Positions 37,133 to 47,264 of a DNA stretch of 64,000 bases are shown piece after piece; the first letter of the stretch is position 1, and the number at the start of each line of letters is the position of its first letter. The stretch spans positions 210,624 to 274,623 of the forward strand of contig NZ_BQUN01000200.1 of assembly GCF_026008495.1 (NCBI RefSeq), written 5' to 3'. Made by a program: the position numbers and the translations under genes. The notes under the pieces are model-generated. The model searched no databases and was not told where the DNA came from. It saw only the letters and a list, made by a program, of their open reading frames with translations. Source of the DNA: Streptomyces sp. A012304 (GTDB taxonomy: Bacteria; Actinomycetota; Actinomycetes; Streptomycetales; Streptomycetaceae).

Positions 37133-37152
37133 GGGGCGCCACCCGGCGCCCC
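37133..37152 (+). terminator. Hairpin after the small-protein genes
   Basis: GGGGCGCC and GGCGCCCC form a perfect 8-bp stem with an ACCC loop, 42 bp after the 53-codon gene. It is one of several GC hairpins in this 129-bp convergent gap. Confidence 0.5.
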
Positions 37153-37202
37153 GATGAGCGTGCCCCCGGCGCCCCGGTGAGGGAGAGCCGGCGCGTCAGG
37201 GG

Positions 37203-37219
37203 GCGCCGGTGTCCGGCGC
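37203..37219 (-). terminator. Hairpin at the end of the PaaX-type gene
   Basis: GCGCCGG-TGT-CCGGCGC, a perfect 7-bp stem directly after the stop codon of the minus-strand PaaX-type gene. Confidence 0.5.
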
Positions 37220-38107
37220 TCACGCGCCCGTGCCCCGTGCCCCGGTACCGTCGTCCGGCGCCTCCGGGACGGTGTCCAGCAGTTCCCGCGCCAGCCGGCG
37301 CGCCGGCTCGTGCGTCCGGGTGGCGATACGGCGGAAGGTCTCCTGGGCCGGACGCGCCGGCCAGGCCGGGGGAAGGTGACGGACGGGCAGGCGGGGATCG
37401 GTGCGGATGACGCCGAGCCACTCGGTGACCAGCAGCAGCCGGGTGGCGACCGGGTCCCCGAGGTGGCCCTCGGTGGCCTCCAGCGCGGTCCACCGCTGGT
37501 CGAACGCGGTGTAGCGGGCGGCGATGGCCGCCAGGTCCCAGCTCTCCCGGATCATGCGCTCCACGTCGGTCGTCGCCTCGTCGGCGGACGCGTGGAACAC
37601 CTTGACCCGGTCGGCCAGGCCGAGTTCGGCGATGACGCCGGAGACGTCGACCCGGCCGGGCGCGATCCACAGGCCGCTGTACAGGGCGCCGAAGCCGTAC
37701 CAGATCAGCCGCGAGCGCAGATCGTGCCGCTGGCGTTGCCAGGAGTCCGGCAGCGAGAAACCGAGCAGGGTCCACACGCCGTCCCAGTCCTCGTTGACCG
37801 CGCCGTCGTGCCAGATCCTTCTGCTGCCGTCGTGGAGGATCCGCTCCGCCTGCCCGGTCAGCCCGAAGTACATCCTGCGGCCCTGCCGCTGCCGGCGCAG
37901 CAGGCCCCGGCCCACCATGCGGGTCAGCGTGGAGCGCACCGCCTGTTCACCGACCCCGACCCGGCCGAGGACGTCGATGATGCTGCCCGAGTACACACAG
38001 CGGCCGCCCTCGTCGAGGACGTGATTGCCGAAGAAGGCCAGCACGAGCGACTGGGGGCGCGGCTGTCCGACACCCGGCGTCTCGGCGGGGAACTCCGTGT
38101 CTTCCAC
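37220..38107 (-). CDS. PaaX family transcriptional regulator
   Basis: 295 residues from GTG 38107. The N-terminal winged helix (about 18-85) reads SLVLAFFGNHVLDEG and VGVGEQAVRSTLTRMVGRGLL. The central PaaX domain has WDGVWTLLGFSLPDSWQRQR and LRSRLIWYGFGALYSGLWIAP; the C-terminal domain has YTAFDQRW. PaaX represses phenylacetyl-CoA catabolism in other bacteria; no paa gene is nearby, so its target here is unknown. It may be co-transcribed with the hydrolase and MFS genes upstream (62-bp gap). Confidence 0.88.
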   Translation of the reverse strand: MEDTEFPAETPGVGQPRPQSLVLAFFGNHVLDEGGRCVYSGSIIDVLGRVGVGEQAVRSTLTRMVGRGLLRRQRQGRRMYFGLTGQAERILHDGSRRIWHDGAVNEDWDGVWTLLGFSLPDSWQRQRHDLRSRLIWYGFGALYSGLWIAPGRVDVSGVIAELGLADRVKVFHASADEATTDVERMIRESWDLAAIAARYTAFDQRWTALEATEGHLGDPVATRLLLVTEWLGVIRTDPRLPVRHLPPAWPARPAQETFRRIATRTHEPARRLARELLDTVPEAPDDGTGARGTGA

Positions 38108-38169
38108 GGCCGAAAGCCTACGGTCCGGGCCATGGCGGCGGTCGCGGCCGGTGGCCCGGACCTGGGTGG

Positions 38170-39570
38170 TCACGGCCGGTCGGCCGGGTGGGCCAGGTCG
38201 TAGGGGCGGGGGTAGGGGGCGGGGGAGTGGCGGACGTAGCGTGCCTGGCCGGCCGGGTCGGCCGCCCGGGCCCGGGCGTTGAGCACCCGGGGCCCGGTGT
38301 CGCCCCAGTGGCCGGTGGCGATCCGGTCCTCCAGCGTGTGCAGGGCGGCGAGTTGCTCGCCGGGGGCGAAGGTGCAGTGGCCCGGGGTGTCGACATAGGC
38401 CTGGCGGAGCAGCGGGGCGGATCCCGCGGCGCCGGCCGCCCTGCGGTAGGCGCTCTGGACCTGCACCGGGACGAGGGCGTCGCCGGTGGTGTGGATGGAC
38501 AGTTCCGGCTTCCTCAGCTCGCCGGTGAAGGCGCTGGTCCGGCTCATCCAGTCGACGGCCGCCGGGTCGGCCGCCAGCCGGGGCGTCCGGTTGAGCGCCG
38601 TGAGGTCGTCGCGCAGCGACAGGCCGGCCTTCTTGTAGAGCGCCGTGACCTCCTTGTACGTCGTCGAGCGGCGCAACATCGCGGTGTAGTCGACGCCGGT
38701 GTTCCAGGACATGCTGCCGCCCGCGCGGCTCTCCGCCTCCTGGCGCCAGACGAAGGCGGGGCGCCCCAGCAGTCCGGCGACCGCCTGGTACTGGTTGGCC
38801 TGCTGGGTGTCCCAGTCGGTGGCGGCGGGACGGGGCTGGGCCGGGTCGTTCCACACCGGGATGTCGTGCAGGGCGGCGGCGAGGGCGATCCTGGCGCGGC
38901 CCCGGTCCGTCTGCTGGGCGGTGGAGACGACGTCCGTCAGGGCGGTGGCGGACCGGGCCGCCGTCGCGCCGTCCGGGAAGCCGGTGAGGGCGATGCGGGA
39001 GTCGGGGGCGAGCAGTGCCTTGAGGGCGAACACCGCGTCCAGGGTGCTGTTCCAGTTGGCGACGCCGCCGTGGACGAGCCCGCACATCGGCAGCGAGCCG
39101 TCGATGCGACCGGGGTGGCGTTCGGCTATCGCGGTGGTGACCAGACCGCCGTAAGAGCTGCCCCAGGCGATGGTGCGCCGGGCCTCGCCGAAGCGGGCGG
39201 TGAAGGCGTCCAGGGTGGCGAGCTGGTCGGGCACGGCGTCGGTGACGGCCCAGCCGGTGGTGGCGTAGGAGGAGCCGATCAGCGCGTACCCCTCCTTCAG
39301 CAGCAGTTCCCGGGCCGCCGCGTTGGGGGCGTTGTGGGCCGGGTTGGGCGCTCCGGCCGGGGTGTAGCCGTGGCTGAAGAGCAGCACGGTGCCGTTCCAG
39401 CCGGAGGGCACGTCCATGACGTACGCGGCGCCGGAGGGCAGTAAGCCCTCGATGTGGGAGTCGTCGGTGGCGGCGGCCGCCCCGGCCGGGGTGACCGGGG
39501 CGGCGAGCAGCGCCAGTGCCGCGAGGACGACCGTACGGACGCGGGTGCGGGCGCGGGTGGGGGTGGTCAC
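38170..39570 (-). CDS. Secreted alpha/beta hydrolase with a TTA codon
   Basis: 466 residues from GTG 39570, which overlaps the MFS stop (GTGA); AAGGAG lies 11 bases upstream. The signal peptide is VRTVVLAALALLAAPVTPAGA with cleavage near residue 31-34. The hydrolase fold has VLLFSHGYTPAG (oxyanion region), nucleophile elbow WGSSYGG, and a late His in TPGHCTF. Codon 43 (39442-39444, reading EGLLPSG) is TTA, rare in Streptomyces and needing the bldA tRNA, so secretion of this enzyme is probably tied to development. Substrate unknown; an esterase or peptidase is possible. Confidence 0.85.
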   Translation of the reverse strand: MTTPTRARTRVRTVVLAALALLAAPVTPAGAAAATDDSHIEGLLPSGAAYVMDVPSGWNGTVLLFSHGYTPAGAPNPAHNAPNAAARELLLKEGYALIGSSYATTGWAVTDAVPDQLATLDAFTARFGEARRTIAWGSSYGGLVTTAIAERHPGRIDGSLPMCGLVHGGVANWNSTLDAVFALKALLAPDSRIALTGFPDGATAARSATALTDVVSTAQQTDRGRARIALAAALHDIPVWNDPAQPRPAATDWDTQQANQYQAVAGLLGRPAFVWRQEAESRAGGSMSWNTGVDYTAMLRRSTTYKEVTALYKKAGLSLRDDLTALNRTPRLAADPAAVDWMSRTSAFTGELRKPELSIHTTGDALVPVQVQSAYRRAAGAAGSAPLLRQAYVDTPGHCTFAPGEQLAALHTLEDRIATGHWGDTGPRVLNARARAADPAGQARYVRHSPAPYPRPYDLAHPADRP

Positions 39571-40919
39571 GACAGAACGTTCTCCTTGGTGGGGGTGGAG
39601 TGGCCGGCGGGTCCGCCGAGCGAGTCGCCGTGGGTCTCGCGCAGGAACAGCAGGGTCAGCGCGGTGACGGTGGCGCCGCCGCAGAGCATCAGGGCCACGG
39701 GGGTGCTGCTGCCGCCGTTCCCGGCGACCAGGCTTCCGGCGATCATGGGGGAGAAGCCGGCCCCGATGAGGGTGGCGCCCTGGTAGCCGAGGGAGGCGCC
39801 GGTGTAGCGGACCCGGGTGCCGAACATCTCGGTGAGCAGGGCGCCGAGCGGCCCGTACATCAGGGACTGGGCGATGCCGTGGCCGAGGACGACGGCGAGG
39901 ACGAGCAGCCCGGGCGAGCGCGAGTCGACGAGCGCGAGGACGGGGAAGGCGAGCGCGGCGGAGGCGACGGCACCGGCGAGGACGACCGGGCGGCGGCCGA
40001 CCCGGTCCGAGAGCGCCGAGGCGCAGGGCAGCACGACGAGCGCGACGCAGGCGGAGACGGTCAGCGCGGTGAGGACCTGCGGGCGGGCGTAGCCGATACC
40101 GGTGGCGTATGCGATGAGGTAGCTCGTCAGCAGCGACTGGGCGGTGAAGGCGCCGATGCCGACGCAGCAGGCCAGCAGCAGCGGCCGGGGCCGGCGCAGC
40201 ACCTCGAGGATCGGCAGCCGCGCCGCGGAGCGGTCCTTCCTCACCTCGGCGAACAGCGGGCTCTCCACCACCTTGAGCCGTACGAAGAGGCCGACGCCCA
40301 GCAGCACCACGCTGAGCAGGAACGGCACCCGCCAGCCCCAGGCCGCGAACTCGTCCCGGGGCAGGGTGACGACGAGCGTGACGACGACGGTGGAGAGCAG
40401 GGAGCCGAGCGGGGCTCCCATCTGGGTGAAGCTGGACCACAGTCCGCGCCGTCGCTCCCCGGCGTGTTCGACCACCATCAGGGTGGCGCCGCCCCACTCA
40501 CCGCCGATGGCGATGCCCTGGACGACGCGCAGCGTGATCAGCAGGACGGGAGCCCACACCCCGACGGTGTCGTACGTGGGCAGCAGGCCGATGAGGAAGC
40601 TCGCGCCGCCCATCAGGCCCATGGTCAGCAGGAGCATCGACTTGCGGCCGAGCCGGTCGCCGAAGTGCCCGAAGAGGATGCCGCCGAGGGGGCGGGCGAC
40701 ATAGCCGGCGGCGAAGGTGCCGAAGGCGGCGATGGTCCCGACGGCGGGGTCGGTGCCGGGGAAGAACAGATCGCCGAAGACGAGGGCGGCGACGGTTCCG
40801 TAGACGAGGAAGTCGTAGAACTCGACGGCGGTGCCGAGGAGTCCGGAGAGGGCGACGCGGCGCAGTTGCCGGGTCCGTTCGGTGGCCGTGGCCGGTGGGG
40901 CGATGGGGGACGAGGACAT
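39567..40919 (-). CDS. MFS transporter, metabolite:H+ symporter (MHS) type
   Basis: 450 residues from ATG 40919, with AAGGGAG upstream. Twelve hydrophobic segments are expected. Typical motifs are SGLLGTAVEFYDFLVYG at the start, GHFGDRLGRKSMLL between spans 2 and 3, RVVQGIAIGGEWGGA in span 5, and SDRVGRRPVVLAG between spans 8 and 9. These fit the MHS group that carries organic acids or betaines. It is translationally coupled to the secreted hydrolase, so it may import the hydrolase product. A clear promoter and a small palindrome precede it. Confidence 0.92.
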   Translation of the reverse strand: MSSSPIAPPATATERTRQLRRVALSGLLGTAVEFYDFLVYGTVAALVFGDLFFPGTDPAVGTIAAFGTFAAGYVARPLGGILFGHFGDRLGRKSMLLLTMGLMGGASFLIGLLPTYDTVGVWAPVLLITLRVVQGIAIGGEWGGATLMVVEHAGERRRGLWSSFTQMGAPLGSLLSTVVVTLVVTLPRDEFAAWGWRVPFLLSVVLLGVGLFVRLKVVESPLFAEVRKDRSAARLPILEVLRRPRPLLLACCVGIGAFTAQSLLTSYLIAYATGIGYARPQVLTALTVSACVALVVLPCASALSDRVGRRPVVLAGAVASAALAFPVLALVDSRSPGLLVLAVVLGHGIAQSLMYGPLGALLTEMFGTRVRYTGASLGYQGATLIGAGFSPMIAGSLVAGNGGSSTPVALMLCGGATVTALTLLFLRETHGDSLGGPAGHSTPTKENVLS

Positions 40920-40958
40920 CGCGGTCTCCCTTGAGCGGGGAAGGGAAGGACACCGGCG

Positions 40959-40987
40959 AAGATAGGCACACAGTTTGCGGCCGTCAA
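40959..40987 (-). promoter_or_regulatory. Promoter of the MFS-hydrolase operon
   Basis: Read on the minus strand, TTGACG (40987-40982) and TATCTT (40964-40959) are separated by 17 bp, a good match to housekeeping sigma boxes, about 40 bp before the MFS ATG. Confidence 0.65.
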
Positions 40988-40990
40988 TAA

Positions 40991-41000
40991 GTTGCACAAC
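40991..41000. promoter_or_regulatory. Possible GntR-type operator
   Basis: GTTGCACAAC, an inverted repeat with 4-bp arms that lies 3 bp upstream of the -35 box of the MFS promoter. TTG-N-N-CAA half sites are common for GntR/FCD repressors. Confidence 0.4.
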
Positions 41001-41404
41001 ATCACGCCAGGCGGTGCGGGGCGGTGCGCAGGGTGTGGGCGACGAGGGTGATGGCGGCTTCGGCGGCGTGGGGGGAGCGCAGGGCGTGTGGGACCGCCCC
41101 CTGACGTGGCGAGCGGCGGCGGTTTCCGCGCCCGGCCCGTCCATGCGTGGCGAACGCCTCCAATTTGCCCCGCACAGTGGGGAGTTGGAGGTGGTGCCGG
41201 TCGGGGGCCTCCGTCGAGGGCGGTCCCGCACCCGCCCCGGACGCACGGTTTCGGCCAATCGTCCGGGGCTCTTGACTCCGCTCCCGCCAGTGATGATCCT
41301 CGTCACACACTTTGCGCCGGTCATGACAATCCAGTACGTGGTCCTCGGGCCCTCCGACGGCCTGGCGCGTCGACCGTGCCGTACCGCCGACCGAGGGACT
41401 GCCA

Positions 41405-43462
41405 GTGACCATGGCTCGCCGCCCGTACCGCAGACGCGAAGGAGTCGCCGTCGTCGCGTTGCTCCTGCTCTTCCTGGCAACGGCCCTGGGGCCCACGCCG
41501 AGTTCGGCGGCCGGGGCCGACTGGTGGACCCCGACCGCGCGGCCCGCACCGGACTCCCAGATCAACGTCACCGGCGAGCCGTTCACCGGTACGAACGCCG
41601 CGGGCGAGGTGCGCGGCTTCGTCGACGCGCACAACCACCTGTTCTCCAACGAGGCGTTCGGCGGCCGGCTCATCTGCGGCAAGCCGTTCTCCGAGGCCGG
41701 CATCGCCGACGCGCTCAAGGACTGTCCCGAGCACTACCCCGACGGCACGCTCGCGATCTTCGACTACATCACCCACGGCGGCGACGGCCGGCACGACCCG
41801 GTCGGCTGGCCGACCTTCAAGGACTGGCCCGCCTACGACTCGATGACCCATCAGGCGAACTACTACGCCTGGATCGAGCGCGCCTGGCGCGGCGGTCAGC
41901 GGGTCCTCGTCAACGATCTCGTCACCAACGGCGTGATCTGCTCGGTCTACTTCTTCAAGGACCGCGGCTGCGACGAGATGACCTCCATCCGCCTCCAGGC
42001 GAAGCTGACCTACGACCTCCAGGCCCACATCGACAAGATGTACGGCGGCACCGGCAAGGGCTGGTTCCGGATCGTCACCGACAGTGCGCAGGCCCGCTCG
42101 GTGATCGAGCAGGGCAAACTCGCCGTCGTCCTCGGCGTCGAGACCTCCGAGCCCTTCGGCTGCAAGCAGATCCTCGACATCGCGCAGTGCGGCAAGGAGG
42201 ACATCGACAAGGGGCTGGACGAGCTGTACGCGCTCGGCGTGCGCAGCATGTTCCTGTGCCACAAGTTCGACAACGCCCTGTGCGGGGTCCGCTTCGACGA
42301 GCACGGCCTCGGCACCGCGATCAACATCGGCCAGTTCCTGTCCACCGGCACCTTCTGGAAGACGGAGAAGTGCACCGGCCCGCAGAAGGACAACCCCATC
42401 GGCGGGGCGGCGGCCCCCGAGGCCGAGGAGGCGCTGCCGGAGGGCGTCGAGGTCCCGGCGTACGACGAGAACGCGCAATGCAACGTGCGCGGGCTCACCG
42501 ACCTCGGTGAGTACGCCCTGCGCGGCATGATGAAGCGCAAGATGATGGTCGAGATCGACCACATGAGCGTCAAGGCCACCGGCCGGGTCCTCGACATCCT
42601 CGAGGCCGAGCAGTACCCCGGCGTGCTCTCCTCGCACAGCTGGATGGACCTCAACTGGACCGAGCGGGTCTACTCCCTCGGCGGCTTCGTCGCCCAGTAC
42701 ATGCACGGTTCCGAGGAGTTCGGCGCGGAGGCGGAGCGCACGGACGCGCTGCGCGAGAAGTACGGCGTCGGCTACGGATACGGCACCGACTTCAACGGCA
42801 TCGGCGACCACCCCGCCCCGCGCGGCACCGGCAACCCGGTGACGTACCCCTTCCGCAGTGCCGACGGCGGCTCGGTCATCGACCGGCAGACCACCGGGCA
42901 GCGCACCTGGGACCTCAACACCGACGGCGCCGCGCACGTCGGCATGATCCCCGACTGGATCGAGGACGTCCGGCTCGTCGGCGGCCAGGACGTGGTGGAC
43001 GACCTGCTGCGGGGCGCCGAGTCCTACCTCGGCACCTGGGGCTCGTCCGAACGGCACCGGGCCGGGGTGAACCTCGCCCGCGGCGCGTCGGCGACGGCCC
43101 GCTCGTCGGAGTCCAACCCCTTCACCAGCTACGCGCCCGGCCGGGCCGTCGACGGTGACGCGGGCACGCGTTGGGCGAGCGACTGGAGCGACGACCAGTG
43201 GCTGAGCATCGACCTGGGCGCCACGCACCTGGTCGGCCGCGTCACGCTCGACTGGGAGCGCGCCTACGGCAAGGCCTACCGCGTCGACCTCTCCACCGAC
43301 GGGACCACCTGGCGCACGGTCTGGTCCACCGCCTCCGGCGACGGCGGCCTCGACACCGCCCGCTTCACCGCCACCCCGGCCCGCCATGTCCGGATCCAGG
43401 GGCTCGACCGCGGTACCGACTGGGGCTACTCCCTGCACGAGGTCGGCGTGCACAGCGGCTGA
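41405..43462 (+). CDS. Secreted TIM-barrel (amidohydrolase/dipeptidase-like) protein with discoidin domain
   Basis: 685 residues from GTG 41405; ATG 41411 is equally possible. A signal peptide is evident (VAVVALLLLFLATALGP, cleavage near 35). The large middle domain (about 55-550) starts GFVDAHNHLF, a metal-binding D-x-H-x-H motif of amidohydrolase/membrane-dipeptidase barrels, with later motifs MMVEIDHMS and GVLSSHSWM and the active-site-like GYGTDFNGIG. The C-terminal ~125 residues are an F5/8 type C (discoidin) domain: ASATARSSE, RAVDGDAGTRWASDW and WLSIDLG. The latter probably binds glycan or the cell wall. Substrate unknown. Confidence 0.87.
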   Translation: MTMARRPYRRREGVAVVALLLLFLATALGPTPSSAAGADWWTPTARPAPDSQINVTGEPFTGTNAAGEVRGFVDAHNHLFSNEAFGGRLICGKPFSEAGIADALKDCPEHYPDGTLAIFDYITHGGDGRHDPVGWPTFKDWPAYDSMTHQANYYAWIERAWRGGQRVLVNDLVTNGVICSVYFFKDRGCDEMTSIRLQAKLTYDLQAHIDKMYGGTGKGWFRIVTDSAQARSVIEQGKLAVVLGVETSEPFGCKQILDIAQCGKEDIDKGLDELYALGVRSMFLCHKFDNALCGVRFDEHGLGTAINIGQFLSTGTFWKTEKCTGPQKDNPIGGAAAPEAEEALPEGVEVPAYDENAQCNVRGLTDLGEYALRGMMKRKMMVEIDHMSVKATGRVLDILEAEQYPGVLSSHSWMDLNWTERVYSLGGFVAQYMHGSEEFGAEAERTDALREKYGVGYGYGTDFNGIGDHPAPRGTGNPVTYPFRSADGGSVIDRQTTGQRTWDLNTDGAAHVGMIPDWIEDVRLVGGQDVVDDLLRGAESYLGTWGSSERHRAGVNLARGASATARSSESNPFTSYAPGRAVDGDAGTRWASDWSDDQWLSIDLGATHLVGRVTLDWERAYGKAYRVDLSTDGTTWRTVWSTASGDGGLDTARFTATPARHVRIQGLDRGTDWGYSLHEVGVHSG

Positions 43463-43504
43463 GGCCGCACCGCGTGGCACCTCGCTCACCTGCGCCGACG
43501 GCCT

Positions 43505-43539
43505 GGCGGTGGGCTCCGACGACCATGGAGCCCACCGCC
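43505..43539 (+). terminator. Hairpin terminator before furA
   Basis: 13-bp perfect stem: GGCGGTGGGCTCC pairs with GGAGCCCACCGCC around a 9-base loop, 43 bp after the discoidin-protein stop. Confidence 0.8.
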
Positions 43540-43595
43540 GCACCTGTTTCCGGCCACAGCTGCGACACGGCGCAGGACTAGAATCAATCCATTTC

Positions 43596-43625
43596 TTGAA
43601 CCGTTCGTGTTTCTGGGGGTAGGTT
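43596..43625 (+). promoter_or_regulatory. furA promoter, probably leaderless
   Basis: TTGAAC (43596-43601) and TAGGTT (43620-43625) with an 18-bp spacer. The -10 box ends 7 bp before the furA ATG (43633), so transcription would start at or next to the start codon. The AT-rich stretch 43578-43601 is the likely FurA site. Leaderless furA transcripts are, as I recall, known in Streptomyces and mycobacteria. Confidence 0.6.
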
Positions 43626-43632
43626 GGGCGCC

Positions 43633-44070
43633 ATGACCGCATCCCGGCCTCCGAACACGGCCGAGGAGCTGCGCGGTGCCGGCCTGCGAGTGACGGCCGC
43701 CCGCGTCGCGCTCCTCGAGACCGTCAGGAACGGTGATCACCTCGGAGTCGAGGCGATCGCGTCCGGCGTGCGCGAGCGTGTCGGCCACATCTCCCTCCAG
43801 GCCGTGTACGACGCGTTGCACGCGCTGACCGCGGCGGGACTCCTGCGCCGGCTCGAACCCCCCGGCAGCCCGGCCCGCTTCGAAGGGCGCGTCGGGGACA
43901 ACCACCACCACCTGGTGTGCCGGTCGTGCGGTGCCGTCACCGACGTCGACTGCGCGGTCGGCGCCGCACCCTGTCTGACCGCCTCCGCGGACCACGGCTT
44001 CTCGATCGACGAGGCCGAGGTCATCTACTGGGGCCTGTGCCCCGCCTGTTCCACCACCCCCAGATCCTGA
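43633..44070 (+). CDS. furA: Fur family regulator FurA (catalase-peroxidase repressor)
   Basis: 145 residues from ATG 43633. The winged helix (about 10-85) reads LRGAGLRVTAARVALLETV and ISLQAVYDALHALTAAGLL. The metal sites are seen in VGDNHHHLVCRSCGAV (HHH plus CxxC), the C of DVDC and the late CPAC. It precedes katG by 35 bp; in Streptomyces and mycobacteria this pair forms an operon in which metal-bound FurA represses until oxidised by peroxide. No ribosome site precedes ATG, which fits a leaderless transcript. Confidence 0.93.
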   Translation: MTASRPPNTAEELRGAGLRVTAARVALLETVRNGDHLGVEAIASGVRERVGHISLQAVYDALHALTAAGLLRRLEPPGSPARFEGRVGDNHHHLVCRSCGAVTDVDCAVGAAPCLTASADHGFSIDEAEVIYWGLCPACSTTPRS

Positions 44071-44105
44071 GCACCGAGATCCACGCAGTCCGGAAGGATT
44101 CCTGA

Positions 44106-46331
<2,226 letters not shown>

Positions 46332-46344
46332 TCCTGAGCGATCC

Positions 46345-46373
46345 GGGCCGGTCCGCTTTCCGCGGGCCGGCCC
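46345..46373. terminator. Bidirectional hairpin between katG and the iol operon end
   Basis: GGGCCGGTCCGC pairs with GCGGGCCGGCCC (one G-U pair) around a short loop, in the 63-bp gap between convergent stop codons. Confidence 0.7.
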
Positions 46374-46394
46374 GGCCGCGTTTGCGCCGCCCGC

Positions 46395-47264
46395 CTACCG
46401 CACGAGTTCCTTGGTGATGCGGTCCAGCATGAACGCCGAGGACTCCCGGGCCCGTTCCTCCCAGGCGAACACACAGGCGGTGGCCACGCCGTCGAAGCCC
46501 AGCTCGCGCAGGGTGCCGAAGAAGGCGTCCCAGTCGACCTCGCCCTGCCCGATGTCCAGGTGCTGGTGGATCCGGGCGGCGGTGCCGGGCGGGTTGAGGA
46601 TGTACCGCAGCCCGGAGGAGCCCTTGTGGTTGAAGGAGTCCGCGATGTGCACATGCTGGAGCTTGTCGCCGGCGTAGCGCATCATCGCCGCGATGTCCGC
46701 GCCGACCTCCCCGGTACCGGAGAGATGGAAGGAGTGCGGGGCGCAGTAGAGGTAGTTCACCCACGGTTTGTTGATCGCGCGGACCAGGTCCACCGCCGGA
46801 GCGTTCTCCTCGCAGAAGTCGTCCGGGTGCGCCTCCAGGTTCAGAGCGATGCCTTCCCGCTCGAAGACCGGAAGCAGCTCCTCCATCGAGCGCCAGAACG
46901 CGGCCTCGCTCTCGGCGGCCCGCTCCGGACGACCGTTGAACTCCGAGTTCATCAGCGGACATTCGAGGTCCGCGGTGATCTCGATCATCCGCTTCCAGTA
47001 GCGCACCGCCGCCTGCCGCTCGGTCTCGTCCGGCGAGGACCACTTGTACAGCGGCAGCACGGAGGACAGCCGCACACCGTGCGTGCGCAGGGACTGCTTC
47101 AGCGCGGCCACCCGCTCGTCGTCCGCCCGCGGGTGCAGGAAGAACGGCATGAAGTCGGCACGCGGCGACAACTCGATGTACTCGTAGCCGAGTTCGGCGA
47201 CCGTGCGCACCATCTCGTCGATCGGCAGCGCGCGGAACATGTACGGGTCGAGGGCGATCTTCAT
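46395..47264 (-). CDS. Sugar phosphate isomerase/epimerase (AP-endonuclease-2-fold TIM barrel)
   Basis: 289 residues from ATG 47264, which overlaps the stop of the dehydrogenase gene upstream (ATGA). The xylose-isomerase-like barrel shows MKIALDPYMFRALPIDEMV, then YEYIELSPRADF, LNLEAHPDDF, the metal-site region LQHVHIADSFNH and a conserved GFDGVATACVFAWEE. It is the last gene of the inositol operon. Related proteins isomerise or epimerise ketoinositols or keto sugars (IolI/IolH-like); which reaction this one catalyses is not decidable by eye. Confidence 0.85.
   Translation of the reverse strand: MKIALDPYMFRALPIDEMVRTVAELGYEYIELSPRADFMPFFLHPRADDERVAALKQSLRTHGVRLSSVLPLYKWSSPDETERQAAVRYWKRMIEITADLECPLMNSEFNGRPERAAESEAAFWRSMEELLPVFEREGIALNLEAHPDDFCEENAPAVDLVRAINKPWVNYLYCAPHSFHLSGTGEVGADIAAMMRYAGDKLQHVHIADSFNHKGSSGLRYILNPPGTAARIHQHLDIGQGEVDWDAFFGTLRELGFDGVATACVFAWEERARESSAFMLDRITKELVR

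Larger units (their letters stand above)
40920..41404. other. Divergent intergenic region with a possible regulator remnant
   Basis: 485 bp without an intact gene. The left end has the MFS promoter and operator (40959-41000). On the minus strand, at about 41002-41085, HAAEAAITLVAHTLRTAPHRLA ends at a TGA beside the operator and resembles the last helix of a GntR/FCD-type repressor; nothing upstream continues it. The right end should hold the promoter of the secreted discoidin-domain protein. Confidence 0.45.

Noticed and set aside
37091..37219. Possible small gene in the convergent gap before the PaaX-type stop
   Set aside because: The stretch is filled with short GC hairpins, and the open frames in it are Arg/Pro-rich and lack ribosome sites.
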